From: CANKHA01 sp034668825
GTDB taxonomy: Bacteria; Pseudomonadota; Alphaproteobacteria; Rhizobiales; Xanthobacteraceae
Reading direction: 5' to 3'
Assembly: GCA_034668825.1 (NCBI GenBank)
Contig: JAXDOR010000074.1
Location: 1 to 64,000, forward strand
DNA: 64,000 nt
The translations under genes were made by a program, and so were the position numbers. The notes beneath the pieces are model-generated. The model was not told where the DNA came from. It made no database searches and saw nothing but the letters and a program-made list of their open reading frames with translations. Below, piece by piece: positions 35,656 to 42,993 of the stretch (position 1 is its first letter; each line of letters opens with the position of its first letter).

Positions 35656-36213
35656 TTGAACGTGCATGTGCCGCCCGGCGGGTTTCCGGCTCTGGTGCTC
35701 AACGCGGATTTCCGTCCGCTGAGCTACTATCCGCTGTCGCTGTGGTCATGGCAGGACGCCATCAAGGCGGTGTTCCTCGAGCGCGTGAACATCGTCGCCA
35801 ATTACGACCACGCCGTGCGCAGCCCCAGTTTCGAGATGAAGATCCCGAGCGTGGTCTCGCTCAAGACCTTCGTGAAGCCGTCGACGCATCCCGCCTTCAC
35901 CCGGTTCAACGTCTTCCTGCGCGACCGCTTCTCTTGCCAATATTGCGGGGCGCGCGACGACCTCACCTTCGATCATCTGCTGCCGCGCTCGCGCGGCGGG
36001 CACACGACATGGGTCAACGTGGTCGCCGCCTGCTCCGGCTGCAATCTGCGCAAGGGCAGCAAGACCATGACGGAATCCAAGATGTATCCGTCGCAGATGC
36101 CGTTCCAGCCGAGCGTCAGCCACCTGCATCGCAACGGCCGGCTGTTTCCGCCGAACTATCTGCACGAAAGCTGGCTGGATTATCTCTACTGGGATACCGA
36201 GCTGGAGCCGTAA
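35656..36213 (+). CDS. HNH endonuclease family protein
   Basis: 185-aa protein starting at a TTG (35656) that has GGAGGAG seven bases upstream; ATGs further upstream lack such a site. The HNH domain occupies about 94-133: CQYC, DDLTFDHLLPRSRGG, NVVAACSGCN, giving two CxxC zinc pairs (94/97, 126/129) and the catalytic-type H107. The N-terminal LVLNADFRPLSYYPLSLWSWQDAIKAV is highly conserved in chromosomal alphaproteobacterial HNH proteins. It is not linked to a mobile element. Function may be DNA repair, but this is unproven. Overlaps dsbB tail to tail by 28 bases. Confidence 0.85.
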   Translation: MNVHVPPGGFPALVLNADFRPLSYYPLSLWSWQDAIKAVFLERVNIVANYDHAVRSPSFEMKIPSVVSLKTFVKPSTHPAFTRFNVFLRDRFSCQYCGARDDLTFDHLLPRSRGGHTTWVNVVAACSGCNLRKGSKTMTESKMYPSQMPFQPSVSHLHRNGRLFPPNYLHESWLDYLYWDTELEP

Positions 36214-36722
36214 CGCTTCGCCCGCGCGCCTATCGCGGCAATCGCCGCCAGCGCCAGCGAGATCAGCACGTTGTAGCCGGCCAGCGAAATCCCGAGGAAA
36301 CGCCACGCCGCCTCGTCGCAGCGCACGATGCGTTCGGTTTGCAGCCGCTTGAGCAGATCGCCCGCCGTGCCGAGATCGAGCGCGGTGCCGGAGCATTCCA
36401 GCGGACCGGCCCAGAGTTTCCACTCGATGCCGGCGTGATAGGCGCCGAGCCCGGCGCTCCACAGCATGATCAGCGCGATGGCGACGAGTCCCGCGCGCGC
36501 GGCTTTCGGCTGCGACCGCGCCAGCGCGGCGACAACGACTGCGAGCGGGATCACGATATAATAAGGTATCCGCTGCTCCAGGCAGAGCGGGCACGGCTGA
36601 TATTTCAGCACGTATTGGAAAAACCAGGCGCCGAGGATCGTCGCCATGCCGCCTAGCGCCACCACCAACGCGGCGGCGGTGACCGGCTCGTTGCGAACCA
36701 AGTCCTGGATTTTTGCGCGCAT
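36186..36722 (-). CDS. dsbB: Disulfide bond formation protein B (DsbB)
   Basis: Inner-membrane quinone-linked oxidase that regenerates DsbA. 178 aa with four helices. The first redox pair is CPLC in YQPCPLCLEQRIPYY; the second pair lies in the periplasmic loop (PLECSGTALDL ... ERIVRCDEAAW). Divergent from the tRNA-Leu gene. No dsbA in the window. Confidence 0.9.
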   Translation of the reverse strand: MRAKIQDLVRNEPVTAAALVVALGGMATILGAWFFQYVLKYQPCPLCLEQRIPYYIVIPLAVVVAALARSQPKAARAGLVAIALIMLWSAGLGAYHAGIEWKLWAGPLECSGTALDLGTAGDLLKRLQTERIVRCDEAAWRFLGISLAGYNVLISLALAAIAAIGARAKRYGSSSVSQ

Positions 36723-36839
36723 ATGTCCTCACCGCTTTATCGCCATCCGGCATAGCGCCGGCTTTGCATTCTGTCGATTCCAGCGTGACCGCGCGGCGGA
36801 AGTTGACCCCGCGCGGTGCGCGGCTATGATCCGCGCCAT

Positions 36840-36924
36840 GCCCCTGTGGCGGAATTGGTAGACGCGCCTGACTCAAAATCAGGTTCCGCAAGGAGTGCTG
36901 GTTCGAGTCCGGCCAGGGGCACCA
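36840..36924 (+). tRNA. tRNA-Leu (anticodon CAA)
   Basis: 85-nt class II tRNA. Acceptor strand GCCCCTG (36840-36846) pairs with CAGGGGC ending at 36920, followed by discriminator A and an encoded CCA (36922-36924). The anticodon stem CCTGA/TCAGG encloses loop CTCAAAA with anticodon CAA at 36874-36876, reading UUG. The D-loop has the TTGGTAGAC motif, a variable arm TTCCGCAAGGAGT-like and the TTCGAGTCC T-loop. An accessory-looking stretch lies directly downstream. Confidence 0.96.
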
Positions 36925-37014
36925 GACTTCGCTGCTCCGCAGCTTCGGCTCGGCAAGCCATAGCGTACGAAGGTTGCTACGCTTGCCGCCGAGACACGCA
37001 AGGACGCAGGTCCG

Positions 37015-37560
37015 ATGAATGTTACGCGGCTTGCCTTGTTCTGCTTATTGTTTTTCCCAGCTGTTGCCTTCGCGCAAGGGCAAGGTCGGACTCGCTGTTA
37101 CGAGGCGAAGAATAAACTCTGCGCGCAAGAACTAACGGAACAGGTGACGCGGTCCACCAGGTCGGGGCGTCCGGTCATTGTTCGTGCCATGACTGCATGG
37201 GATCGAAATTGCAATGAGTTGTCGGTGGAAATTCGTCTTTCCCAACCGCCTCAGCACGGGACCGTCTGCCTCGCTATTGAAGGACTGAAAATCGGGAACG
37301 CCTATTTTAACAGATCCCCGCAGTGCCGTGGACGGCCGATAGGAGGGACCGCTATTATTTACACCTCGCATCCTGGATTTGAGGGTCTCGACGAACTCGC
37401 ATTCCTGCGGCGCTTGAACAACGGCCAGGAAGTCTCTGTGGCGGCGCAGATCAGGATCGCGCCCGCGCCTGCGGGATTTATGGAGGACCGGTCTGGCGCG
37501 GAAAAAAATACGCCTCAAAAACCAGGTCCCATCCCGCGCTGCGTCGAGCTGGTTTCCTAG
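37015..37560 (+). CDS. Hypothetical secreted protein
   Basis: 181 aa with a signal peptide (MNVTRLALFCLLFFPAVAFAQ). The mature part has four or more cysteines (RCYEAKNKLC, DRNCNEL, GTVCLAI, PQCRGRP) and ends PRCVELVS, so disulfides are likely. A beta-rich segment resembles cadherin-like or Ig-like folds (GFEGLDELAFLRRLNNGQEVSVAAQIRI), seen in proteins that start PPQHGTV. No closer assignment. First gene after the tRNA-Leu. Confidence 0.65.
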   Translation: MNVTRLALFCLLFFPAVAFAQGQGRTRCYEAKNKLCAQELTEQVTRSTRSGRPVIVRAMTAWDRNCNELSVEIRLSQPPQHGTVCLAIEGLKIGNAYFNRSPQCRGRPIGGTAIIYTSHPGFEGLDELAFLRRLNNGQEVSVAAQIRIAPAPAGFMEDRSGAEKNTPQKPGPIPRCVELVS

Positions 37561-37683
37561 AAATCGCCTGCGGCAGCCGCCTTCGCCGGCACGAAAGGCC
37601 ACTGTTGCCGCGTCGTAGCTTCAGCGAAAGCCGGCGGACTCGAAATTCTCTGATTCCATTTTCAAACAGCCACTTTGTTTTTT

Positions 37684-37704
37684 CCTCTCCCGTTGTGGGA
37701 GAGG
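37684..37704. repeat. Palindrome CCTCTCCC-GTTGT-GGGAGAGG
   Basis: Perfect 8-bp arms around a GTTGT loop; flanking T and A runs extend the stem past one bulged G. Similar CTCCCGTTGTGGGAGAGG sequences are frequent between genes in Rhizobiales. It lacks the T-run expected after a rho-independent terminator on either strand. Confidence 0.5.
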
Positions 37705-37789
37705 GAAAAAGCCAACGCTCCGCGGGCCCTATTCTTTGCGGCGCGGGCGCGCCGGTCTCTTTTTCCTTGGTCCCCAATATGAGGGGAGC

Positions 37790-37877
37790 GGAGCGCCGAG
37801 AAGGCGCACCAAACAAACCGCGCTTGCGAGGCGCGGCACGCACCTTGCGATCGGTGCGTCTCGCCTCTCGGCGCTCC
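37790..37877. repeat. Large three-way-junction inverted-repeat element
   Basis: Outer arms GGAGCGCCGAGA (37790-37801) and TCTCGGCGCTCC (37866-37877) pair perfectly; after one bulged A, GGCG (37803-37806) pairs with CGCC (37862-37865), making 16 bp. Inside are two perfect hairpins: CCGCGC/GCGCGG (37818-37823 with 37831-37836) and ACGCACC/GGTGCGT (37838-37844 with 37853-37859). Both loops begin TTGCGA. The element would fold stably as RNA or as a cruciform. Confidence 0.6.
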
Positions 37878-38265
37878 ACTGCGGCGACTTTGCGCCTCGG
37901 GGCCATGCTTCCGGGGACGGAGGCGCCCATTCGGGCAACCTGATCCAGGCGGCTTTCGCCGCCCTTCATCCGCTCCCGTCCAGCCATTGAAGGCAGAGCC
38001 CCGTAGTGGGCCCGGACGGCTGCCCGAGGCGTCCCGAGTGCCCGGCTGATGAGACCGAACCCGCGGACACCGCGCCTCGCTCCATCTTCCGAGCATCACC
38101 GGTTGACGCCCCTCAGCGAGCGAGGTGATGCGGATTAAATTCCTAGAATGTGGCGGGATTGTGAAGTCTTAGAGAACTTCAGGATGCGCCGCATGTCGTA
38201 ATCTTAGAAAGAGCAAGCAGAGTGGATGCAAAATTGCAAAGCGTCGTCTTAAAATTTCACGCTCG

Positions 38266-38430
38266 TCATTTATGCGGAGCTGTCACTTCCCAACCGCACC
38301 AATCGCACGCAAATTGCATAAGGACCACGCGACCGTTGATCGATTCCGTGAGGACGCGACGCATTGGCTTATCGCAGTATACGCAGCGAGGCGCGGTATC
38401 CACTTTCGCTTCCTTTTCGAGGACTGACAT
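38266..38430 (-). CDS. Small zinc-ribbon protein (54 aa)
   Basis: ATG at 38430 opens MSVLEKEAKVDTAPRCVYCD and ends VTAPHK at a TGA. Two CxxC pairs, CVYC at residues 16-19 and CDWC at 42-45, lie 22 residues apart, the spacing of a treble-clef or zinc-ribbon knuckle. KPMRRVLTESINGRVVLMQFA between them is beta-like. An AGG followed by GGA precedes the ATG. No partner domain; likely a zinc-stabilised adaptor or nucleic-acid-binding peptide, by inference. Confidence 0.65.
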   Translation of the reverse strand: MSVLEKEAKVDTAPRCVYCDKPMRRVLTESINGRVVLMQFACDWCGWEVTAPHK

Positions 38431-38620
38431 TTCCGACCTGCTTTGCTTCGCATCCGAGAGCTGATGGCAACGGCGCCAGTCTAATTAGCAGAAGCGTCAC
38501 CAGTTCCTCCGTCGGATTCCCAACAGAAGAATCAGGGTGGAACTGTCTTTATGTTTTTTCGTTCAACCGGGATGCAGACTGCAGTGCTTGATGTTGAGGA
38601 AGGACCAAGAGGAGAATTGA

Positions 38621-38800
38621 ATGCCACGTGAACTCATAGAGCCGCACAAGGGCGACAAGCGCTTCATCCGCCGCGATAAGGATGGCCAATTCACCGAAAG
38701 TCAGGTTGATGTCGGCCGTTCGCTTTCAGCCGACCGGCGGAGCAAGTCCAAGACCGTCGTGAAGAAGGGCGATGGAGACCGAGGCGATCAGAAGCGATAG
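38621..38800 (+). CDS. Small basic hydrophilic protein (59 aa)
   Basis: ATG at 38621 with a strong GGAGA eight bases upstream. The product starts MPRELIEPHKGDKRFIRRDK, continues DGQFTESQVDVGRSLSADRR and ends with KGDGDRGDQKR. It is rich in K, R, D and G with no hydrophobic core, so probably disordered. I recall similar short proteins (RRDxxGQFTESQxDVGRSLSxDRR) in rhizobia, without known function. Convergent with the HAD gene. Confidence 0.65.
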   Translation: MPRELIEPHKGDKRFIRRDKDGQFTESQVDVGRSLSADRRSKSKTVVKKGDGDRGDQKR

Positions 38801-38819
38801 TTAGGCCAGCGCTTTCGCA

Positions 38820-39311
38820 CTAGCTCTTGTCCCGCTTGAAAAGCGCATGGATGTTCTGAAAAAGTCGCGTCACCGGCCCCGCTCGCACCGTGCGGTCGGT
38901 CTTGCCTTCAAGATATTCCTCCACCGCTTTTGCAATCTTCTTGGTGAGGCCGGTCTTCGACGAGGGCTGAAAGAGCGGAAGATCATCCAGCTCGTCGCAC
39001 TCGTCGTCGATAACCGCATAGCGCGTCACTTCGGGATGCTGCGAAAGCCAGGTCAGCACCTCCCGGCAACGTGGGCTCTTGGGCATGTCAGGGCAGACGT
39101 CAATGTGCGGAATCTTCCAATATTTAGCTGCATACAGCCCGATGGGATCTACGCGCCATGTCGAGGACAACACGACCTTCGCGCCGGTCCGTTCCAGCAG
39201 CCTATTGAGCCGCGCCAACAGCTTGGAATCGACGATGTAGGGCAGATCGCGCGGGTTCGGTGTCTTCTTGCAATTCAAGACGCCGTCGATGTCGAGGAAG
39301 ATGACCTTCAT
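38820..39311 (-). CDS. HAD-superfamily phosphatase-like protein (HAD_SAK type)
   Basis: 163 aa. The HAD motif I is FLDIDGVLN with nucleophile D7 and D9; LSSTWR (motif II region) and YAVIDDECDEL (motif IV acids) follow. This compact arrangement matches the HAD domain found in 'Swiss Army Knife' RNA-repair proteins and in stand-alone phage and bacterial relatives. A basic tail (FKRDKS) follows. A 3'-phosphatase or nucleic-acid end-processing role is possible but not shown. Confidence 0.78.
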   Translation of the reverse strand: MKVIFLDIDGVLNCKKTPNPRDLPYIVDSKLLARLNRLLERTGAKVVLSSTWRVDPIGLYAAKYWKIPHIDVCPDMPKSPRCREVLTWLSQHPEVTRYAVIDDECDELDDLPLFQPSSKTGLTKKIAKAVEEYLEGKTDRTVRAGPVTRLFQNIHALFKRDKS

Positions 39312-39351
39312 TTTCCGAGCAAAACCAAGTTTGAACCTAACGCCACCGTTA

Positions 39352-39504
39352 CTATTCCGAAGGTTTCAAGGAGTCGCGTCCTGGACCGGTCGTGGCGCCA
39401 GGGACGTTGCGGTCCGCCGGGGCGTTCGGATCGGAAAAACTCACCCACAGTGACGCAAGCAATACGACAAGCAGGCCGCTTACCACCATGGCGATAGTTT
39501 TCAT
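39352..39504 (-). CDS. Small single-pass membrane protein (50 aa)
   Basis: From ATG 39504: MKTIAMVVSGLLVVLLASLW, then VSFSDPNAPADRNVPGATTG and a hydrophilic end to a TAG at 39352. One hydrophobic helix (about 4-22) followed by a proline/glycine-rich tail suggests a membrane-anchored or exported peptide. No good ribosome site is visible, which keeps confidence moderate. It lies upstream of the HAD gene on the same strand (40-base gap) and may be cotranscribed with it. Confidence 0.45.
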   Translation of the reverse strand: MKTIAMVVSGLLVVLLASLWVSFSDPNAPADRNVPGATTGPGRDSLKPSE

Positions 39505-39697
39505 GCGACTTGAATGTTTGGCGCCGACGTAAGTTTCACGCCGGCTCGTTTTTTCCGTCTTAGGCGCGACGAAGGTGCCATGTGCACCTCTATATGTTGT
39601 CTAGAGGCTGTGTGTTTCAGGCAAAAAATTGGTGAGGAACCAGATCAAATTTGTGTTGTTCAAAATACAAAGCACTGAGTTTGAGGGCGCAGATTCC

Positions 39698-39808
39698 ATG
39701 CAGAATGGAGAAGAAAAAATCGTGAGCGCGAGCGCGAAGACGGTCTATGCCGTGTTCGCCTTCCTTCTTATCGCCGTGTTGGTATACGGAGCCGCTCAGT
39801 GGCGATAG
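39698..39808 (+). CDS. Small single-pass membrane peptide (36 aa)
   Basis: ATG at 39698 (MQNGEEKIVSASAKTVYAVF) continues into AFLLIAVLVYGAAQWR and a TAG. A GTG at 39722, with GGAGAAG about nine bases upstream, is an equally good start giving 28 aa. One helix of about 18 residues fills most of the peptide. The surrounding DNA is more AT-rich than the window average. The evidence is composition and a plausible start only. Confidence 0.4.
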   Translation: MQNGEEKIVSASAKTVYAVFAFLLIAVLVYGAAQWR

Positions 39809-39895
39809 CGCGGGGAGAAAGATAACAAGGCAGCTGTACGCGGCGCCGATATCGAAGCGGGCAAGGCCGATGTGGCGCGGCTGTGGCCGCCTGCG

Positions 39896-40435
39896 CTACA
39901 GCTTCAGCCTGATCGTCCAGCGCCGCGACGCATCGCTATCGCAGTTGAACTGAAGCGCCGTCACGTTGTTATCGGTGCTGGTGCCCCCCGCGATGGTCAG
40001 GCACTTGTTGGTCTGCACGTTCCTGATCTGGTGGACACCGCTGCCGGTCACGTCGCTGATCCTCCAGGTGCGCGACGGATGGCTGTCGCAGTCAAACTGA
40101 AGAGCCGTCACGTTGTTGTCGGTACTCGTGCCGCCGGCGATCGTCAGACACTTGCCGGTCTGAACGTTCTTGATCTGGTAGATGCCGCCCGTCGTCTCGT
40201 TCAGCATCCAGCGGCGTGACGGATCGTTGTCACAGTCGAACTGCACGGATTCAAGGTTGTTGGCGTCGCTCGTGCCCCCGGCGATGGTCAAGCACTTGCC
40301 GGTCTTGGCGTTGACGAGCATCACCTCGTTGGTGACCGGAGCGGCATATGTCACTGCGCTTGAGACGTAGAACAGCCCGAGGACGAAGATGCTCAACGCA
40401 ACCGGGCCGGCGGGGGCGCGACGGAACATTATCAT
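39896..40435 (-). CDS. Secreted ricin-type beta-trefoil lectin domain protein
   Basis: 179 aa: signal peptide (about 1-33, LSIFVLGLFYVSSAVTYA) and one beta-trefoil made of three near-identical repeats. Each begins GKCLTIAGGTS or NKCLTIAGGTS, continues VQFDCD/LQFDCD and ends in S-R-x-W (SRRWML, SRTWRI, SRRWTI), the QxW-type core. It has no attached enzyme domain, so it would act as a free carbohydrate-binding protein. The repeats share 11-residue stretches, suggesting recent internal duplication. ATG 40435 is chosen for the signal peptide; the open frame extends upstream. Confidence 0.85.
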   Translation of the reverse strand: MIMFRRAPAGPVALSIFVLGLFYVSSAVTYAAPVTNEVMLVNAKTGKCLTIAGGTSDANNLESVQFDCDNDPSRRWMLNETTGGIYQIKNVQTGKCLTIAGGTSTDNNVTALQFDCDSHPSRTWRISDVTGSGVHQIRNVQTNKCLTIAGGTSTDNNVTALQFNCDSDASRRWTIRLKL

Positions 40436-40645
40436 GATGTCTTTTACCTTGTCCTGCAAAGCAACATTGCCTTGACTGCGCGATGGCACTCTACTTCCGA
40501 GATAGGCCATTGAAGACATATCGCAAAAGTCGAGTATGCCCACTCTTCCGCCAATAGCAACAGGACATTAGACAACAAGCGGTTGACCCTGCGCCCGCAA
40601 TTAGACGTACAGCGCTATGTTTGCTTTACGGATGCACCAGGCACG

Positions 40646-41053
40646 TCAGGGCGCTGGTCCGCGCTGGTACTGTTCGTCGCTGACCTTCTCCATCCAGTCC
40701 ACAGGGCTGCCGTTGAGCGCCTCCTGAATCGCGATGTGGGTCATCGCCGTCTTAGGAGACGCGCCATGCCAATGCTTCTCGCCAGGCGCAAACCAGACCA
40801 CGTCGCCCGGACGGATTTCCTCGATGGGGCCGCCGTCGCGCTGCGCCCAGCCGAGGCCGGAGGTGACGATCAGCGTCTGCCCCAGCGGATGCGTATGCCA
40901 CGCGGTGCGCGCGCCGGGCTCGAAGGTCACATGGGCGCCGCGCACACGGGCGGGCTCGGGCGCCTCGAAGAGCGGATCGACGCGGACGGTGCCGGTGAAA
41001 TACTCCGCCGGCCCCTTGCCGGAGGGCTGCGCCCCGCTGCGTTTGATGTCCAT
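40646..41053 (-). CDS. Manganese-cupin protein, hydroxynitrile-lyase-like family
   Basis: 135-aa single-domain cupin starting MDIKRSGAQPSGKGPAEYFTG. Metal ligands are read in GARTAWHTHPLGQTLIV (H-x-H-x3-Q) and GEKHWHGA. The glutamine in place of glutamate and the overall sequence fit the widespread cupin family that includes the GtHNL mandelonitrile lyase. The physiological role of the family is unclear, though oxidative or carboxymuconolactone-type roles have been suggested. GGAG lies seven bases before the ATG. Confidence 0.82.
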   Translation of the reverse strand: MDIKRSGAQPSGKGPAEYFTGTVRVDPLFEAPEPARVRGAHVTFEPGARTAWHTHPLGQTLIVTSGLGWAQRDGGPIEEIRPGDVVWFAPGEKHWHGASPKTAMTHIAIQEALNGSPVDWMEKVSDEQYQRGPAP

Positions 41054-41187
41054 GATGTTTCTCCGTCTGCTGTCGGGGGCCTTGCGCTTCATCCTACTTG
41101 CCAGTTTAGTTCTGGTTGCGCCCCAGGAACAAAATTCACATTCGCCGATTGAGCAGGTATCTGCCAACCCCTTTTCAGGAGACTACG

Positions 41188-41670
41188 ATGCTCAAACAAC
41201 TCCTTATCGGTGGCCTTCTCGCCGCCGCGATGGCCGTTCCGGCGGCTGCGCAATCCAATAGCGCGGCGCAGCAGGATTTATGGCGCGCTTCCAAGCTCGT
41301 CGGCGTCAACGTCTATAACGACAAGGACGAAAAGCTTGGCGACATTAGTGAAATTCTTCTCGACAAATCCGGCAAGGTGGCGGGCATCGTCATCGGCGTC
41401 GGCGGCTTCCTGGGCGTGGGCCAGCATGACATCATGGTCGACATGGCGAAGCTGAAATTCGTCGATGAGCCGGCCCGCACCGCCGCGAACAGCAAGGCGG
41501 CCCCGGATGCGGCTGGAAGAAATACAACGACCGGCGCCGCCAACAACACCGCGAACACCAATGCAAATACCAACAACGCCTCGCGTAATCGCTGGTATCC
41601 CGACCACGCCATCTTGGCCGGCGCCACCAAGGATTCGCTGAAGGCGATGAAGCAGTTCAAATACGACTAA
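41188..41670 (+). CDS. Exported PRC-barrel domain protein
   Basis: 160 aa with a signal peptide (MLKQLLIGGLLAAAMAVPAAA) and a PRC-barrel at about 32-95 (GVNVYNDKDEKLGDISEILL, VAGIVIGVGGFLGVGQHDIMV). An asparagine/alanine/threonine linker (NNTANTNANTNN) leads to a short conserved end DHAILAGATKDSLKAMKQFKY. Such periplasmic PRC-barrel proteins are multicopy in Rhizobiales and stress-related by association only. CAGGAG seven bases before the ATG fixes the start. Confidence 0.83.
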   Translation: MLKQLLIGGLLAAAMAVPAAAQSNSAAQQDLWRASKLVGVNVYNDKDEKLGDISEILLDKSGKVAGIVIGVGGFLGVGQHDIMVDMAKLKFVDEPARTAANSKAAPDAAGRNTTTGAANNTANTNANTNNASRNRWYPDHAILAGATKDSLKAMKQFKYD

Positions 41671-41692
41671 TCTCTCGCCATCTGCCCGCGAA

Positions 41693-41717
41693 CAGCCCCG
41701 GCGTAAAGCCGGGGCTG
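41693..41717. terminator. Strong hairpin after the PRC-barrel gene
   Basis: CAGCCCCGGC / GCCGGGGCTG form perfect 10-bp arms around GTAAA, 23 bases past the stop codon. Position and strength suggest a transcript end or 3' stabiliser, but no T-run follows, so classic intrinsic termination is doubtful. Confidence 0.5.
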
Positions 41718-41784
41718 TGAGAGAGGAACGGGAAGCCGCAACGCGGACGGGCAGCCGTCCGTGAGTGTCAGGGAAAGATTCTAA

Positions 41785-42912
41785 TCACTTCTCCGGCGCG
41801 CCGCTGACCACCTTGAATTTCTGGATGCGTTTTCCTTCGAAAACTTCCGTGGTGTAGACGTTGCCCTTGGAATCCACGGCCACGTTGTGCACGCCGAAGA
41901 AGAAGCCCGCGCCGCGGCCGCCGCTGCCCACGGTACTGACGACTTCGCCGTCGGAGCGGCGCACGACGCGGAATTCCTCGTTGGAGCCATCGACGTTGAT
42001 GAAGAAAGTCTGATCCTTGTCCGGCCAGAAATAAATGTCCCAGGCGGAGCCGGAGGCTTTCGTCTCCTTCAGAAAGACCCACTCGCGCACGAAGCTGCCG
42101 TCCTTGTGAAAGACCTGGATGCGGTTGTTGACGCGGTCGCAGACATAGACCAGCCCGTCGTTGGCGATCTTGACGCAATGCACCGGGTTGGCGAAGTTCT
42201 GCGACGGCGGCGCTTTCGGATCGTATTTGTAGGCGCCCTCGCCTGCCACGATATCGTCCGGCGGCTTTTTGCCGTAGGCGCCCCAGTGCCGCTTATAGGC
42301 GCCGGTCTTGTAATCGAAGACGATGATGCGGTGATTGCCGTAACCGTCGGCCACATACATCTCGCCCGCGTCCTTGTCGAACCAAGTGTCGGCGGGCTGG
42401 CCGAGTTGGGTGAAGTCGTTGTCGCCCTTGCGCGGACCGGGTTTGCCGATCTGCATCAGGAATTTTCCGTCGCGGGTAAACTTGAGCAGCGCGCCGTCTT
42501 CCTTGCCGTTGCCGCCGAACCAGACATTGCCGTCCGGATCGAGCCGCATGCCGTGTTCCTGCGTCGGCCAGTCGTAGCCCTGCCCCGGCCCGCCCCAAGC
42601 CTGCACCACGTTGCCGTCCGGATCGAACTCGATCACCGGCGGCGCGGGACGGCAGCATTTGCCGGCATTGTTGGCGGCATTGCTTTCCTGCCGCGACAGG
42701 CTGCGCGGGCGCTGCATGATCCAGATGTGATCGCGTTCGTCGATGGCGACGCCGGCGACCTGGCCGAGCATCCATTCGTTCGGCAGTTTCTTCGGCCAGA
42801 ACGGATCGACTTCGAATTTCGGCACTTCGGCGGCATGAGTCAGGGCGGCGCTGATCAACAATAGCGGCGCGACCAGAATTCCGCGGCGGAGAAAATCCCC
42901 TATCGCTGGCAT
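41785..42912 (-). CDS. Exported NHL-repeat beta-propeller protein
   Basis: 375 aa with a signal peptide (about 1-27) and NHL-type blades: VAGVAIDERDHIWIMQRP, HGMRLDPDGNVWFGGNGK, YVADGYGNHRIIVFD, VHCVKIANDGLVYVCDRVNNRIQVF, VHNVAVDSKGNVYTTEVFEGKRIQKF. The closest characterised relatives are peptidylglycine alpha-amidating-lyase propellers, but lyase residues cannot be confirmed. A CC pair sits in the loop NAANNAGKCCRPAPP. It probably binds a small ligand or protein in the periplasm. Confidence 0.82.
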   Translation of the reverse strand: MPAIGDFLRRGILVAPLLLISAALTHAAEVPKFEVDPFWPKKLPNEWMLGQVAGVAIDERDHIWIMQRPRSLSRQESNAANNAGKCCRPAPPVIEFDPDGNVVQAWGGPGQGYDWPTQEHGMRLDPDGNVWFGGNGKEDGALLKFTRDGKFLMQIGKPGPRKGDNDFTQLGQPADTWFDKDAGEMYVADGYGNHRIIVFDYKTGAYKRHWGAYGKKPPDDIVAGEGAYKYDPKAPPSQNFANPVHCVKIANDGLVYVCDRVNNRIQVFHKDGSFVREWVFLKETKASGSAWDIYFWPDKDQTFFINVDGSNEEFRVVRRSDGEVVSTVGSGGRGAGFFFGVHNVAVDSKGNVYTTEVFEGKRIQKFKVVSGAPEK

Positions 42913-42993
42913 ATGTCCTCCCGAATGATTTATCTTATTGGGAATATCCTAAGTCATTCCAGGACACGCCGAAAGGCGCCGGCATTTTTCCGC

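Larger units (their letters stand above)
37561..38265. other. Non-coding, inverted-repeat-rich intergenic stretch
   Basis: About 700 bases with no gene I can support. Several open frames cross 37605-38099 on both strands, but they have no ribosome site and consist of arginine/serine/proline-rich sequence typical of GC-rich DNA read out of frame. The stretch holds a 21-base palindrome (37684-37704) and a large three-armed structure (37790-37877), listed separately. It has the look of a dispersed Bradyrhizobium-type intergenic repeat; that is inference. Confidence 0.5.

Noticed and set aside
37605..38099. Overlapping 75-170-codon frames on both strands
   Set aside because: No ribosome sites or recognisable motifs, and they cover the palindromic repeat elements; better explained as non-coding DNA.
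38222..38464. 80-codon plus-strand frame
   Set aside because: Antisense to the small zinc-ribbon gene, which has a coherent CxxC pattern.
36840..40646. Integrated phage or ICE at the tRNA-Leu
   Set aside because: No integrase, recombination genes or duplicated tRNA 3' end could be found downstream.
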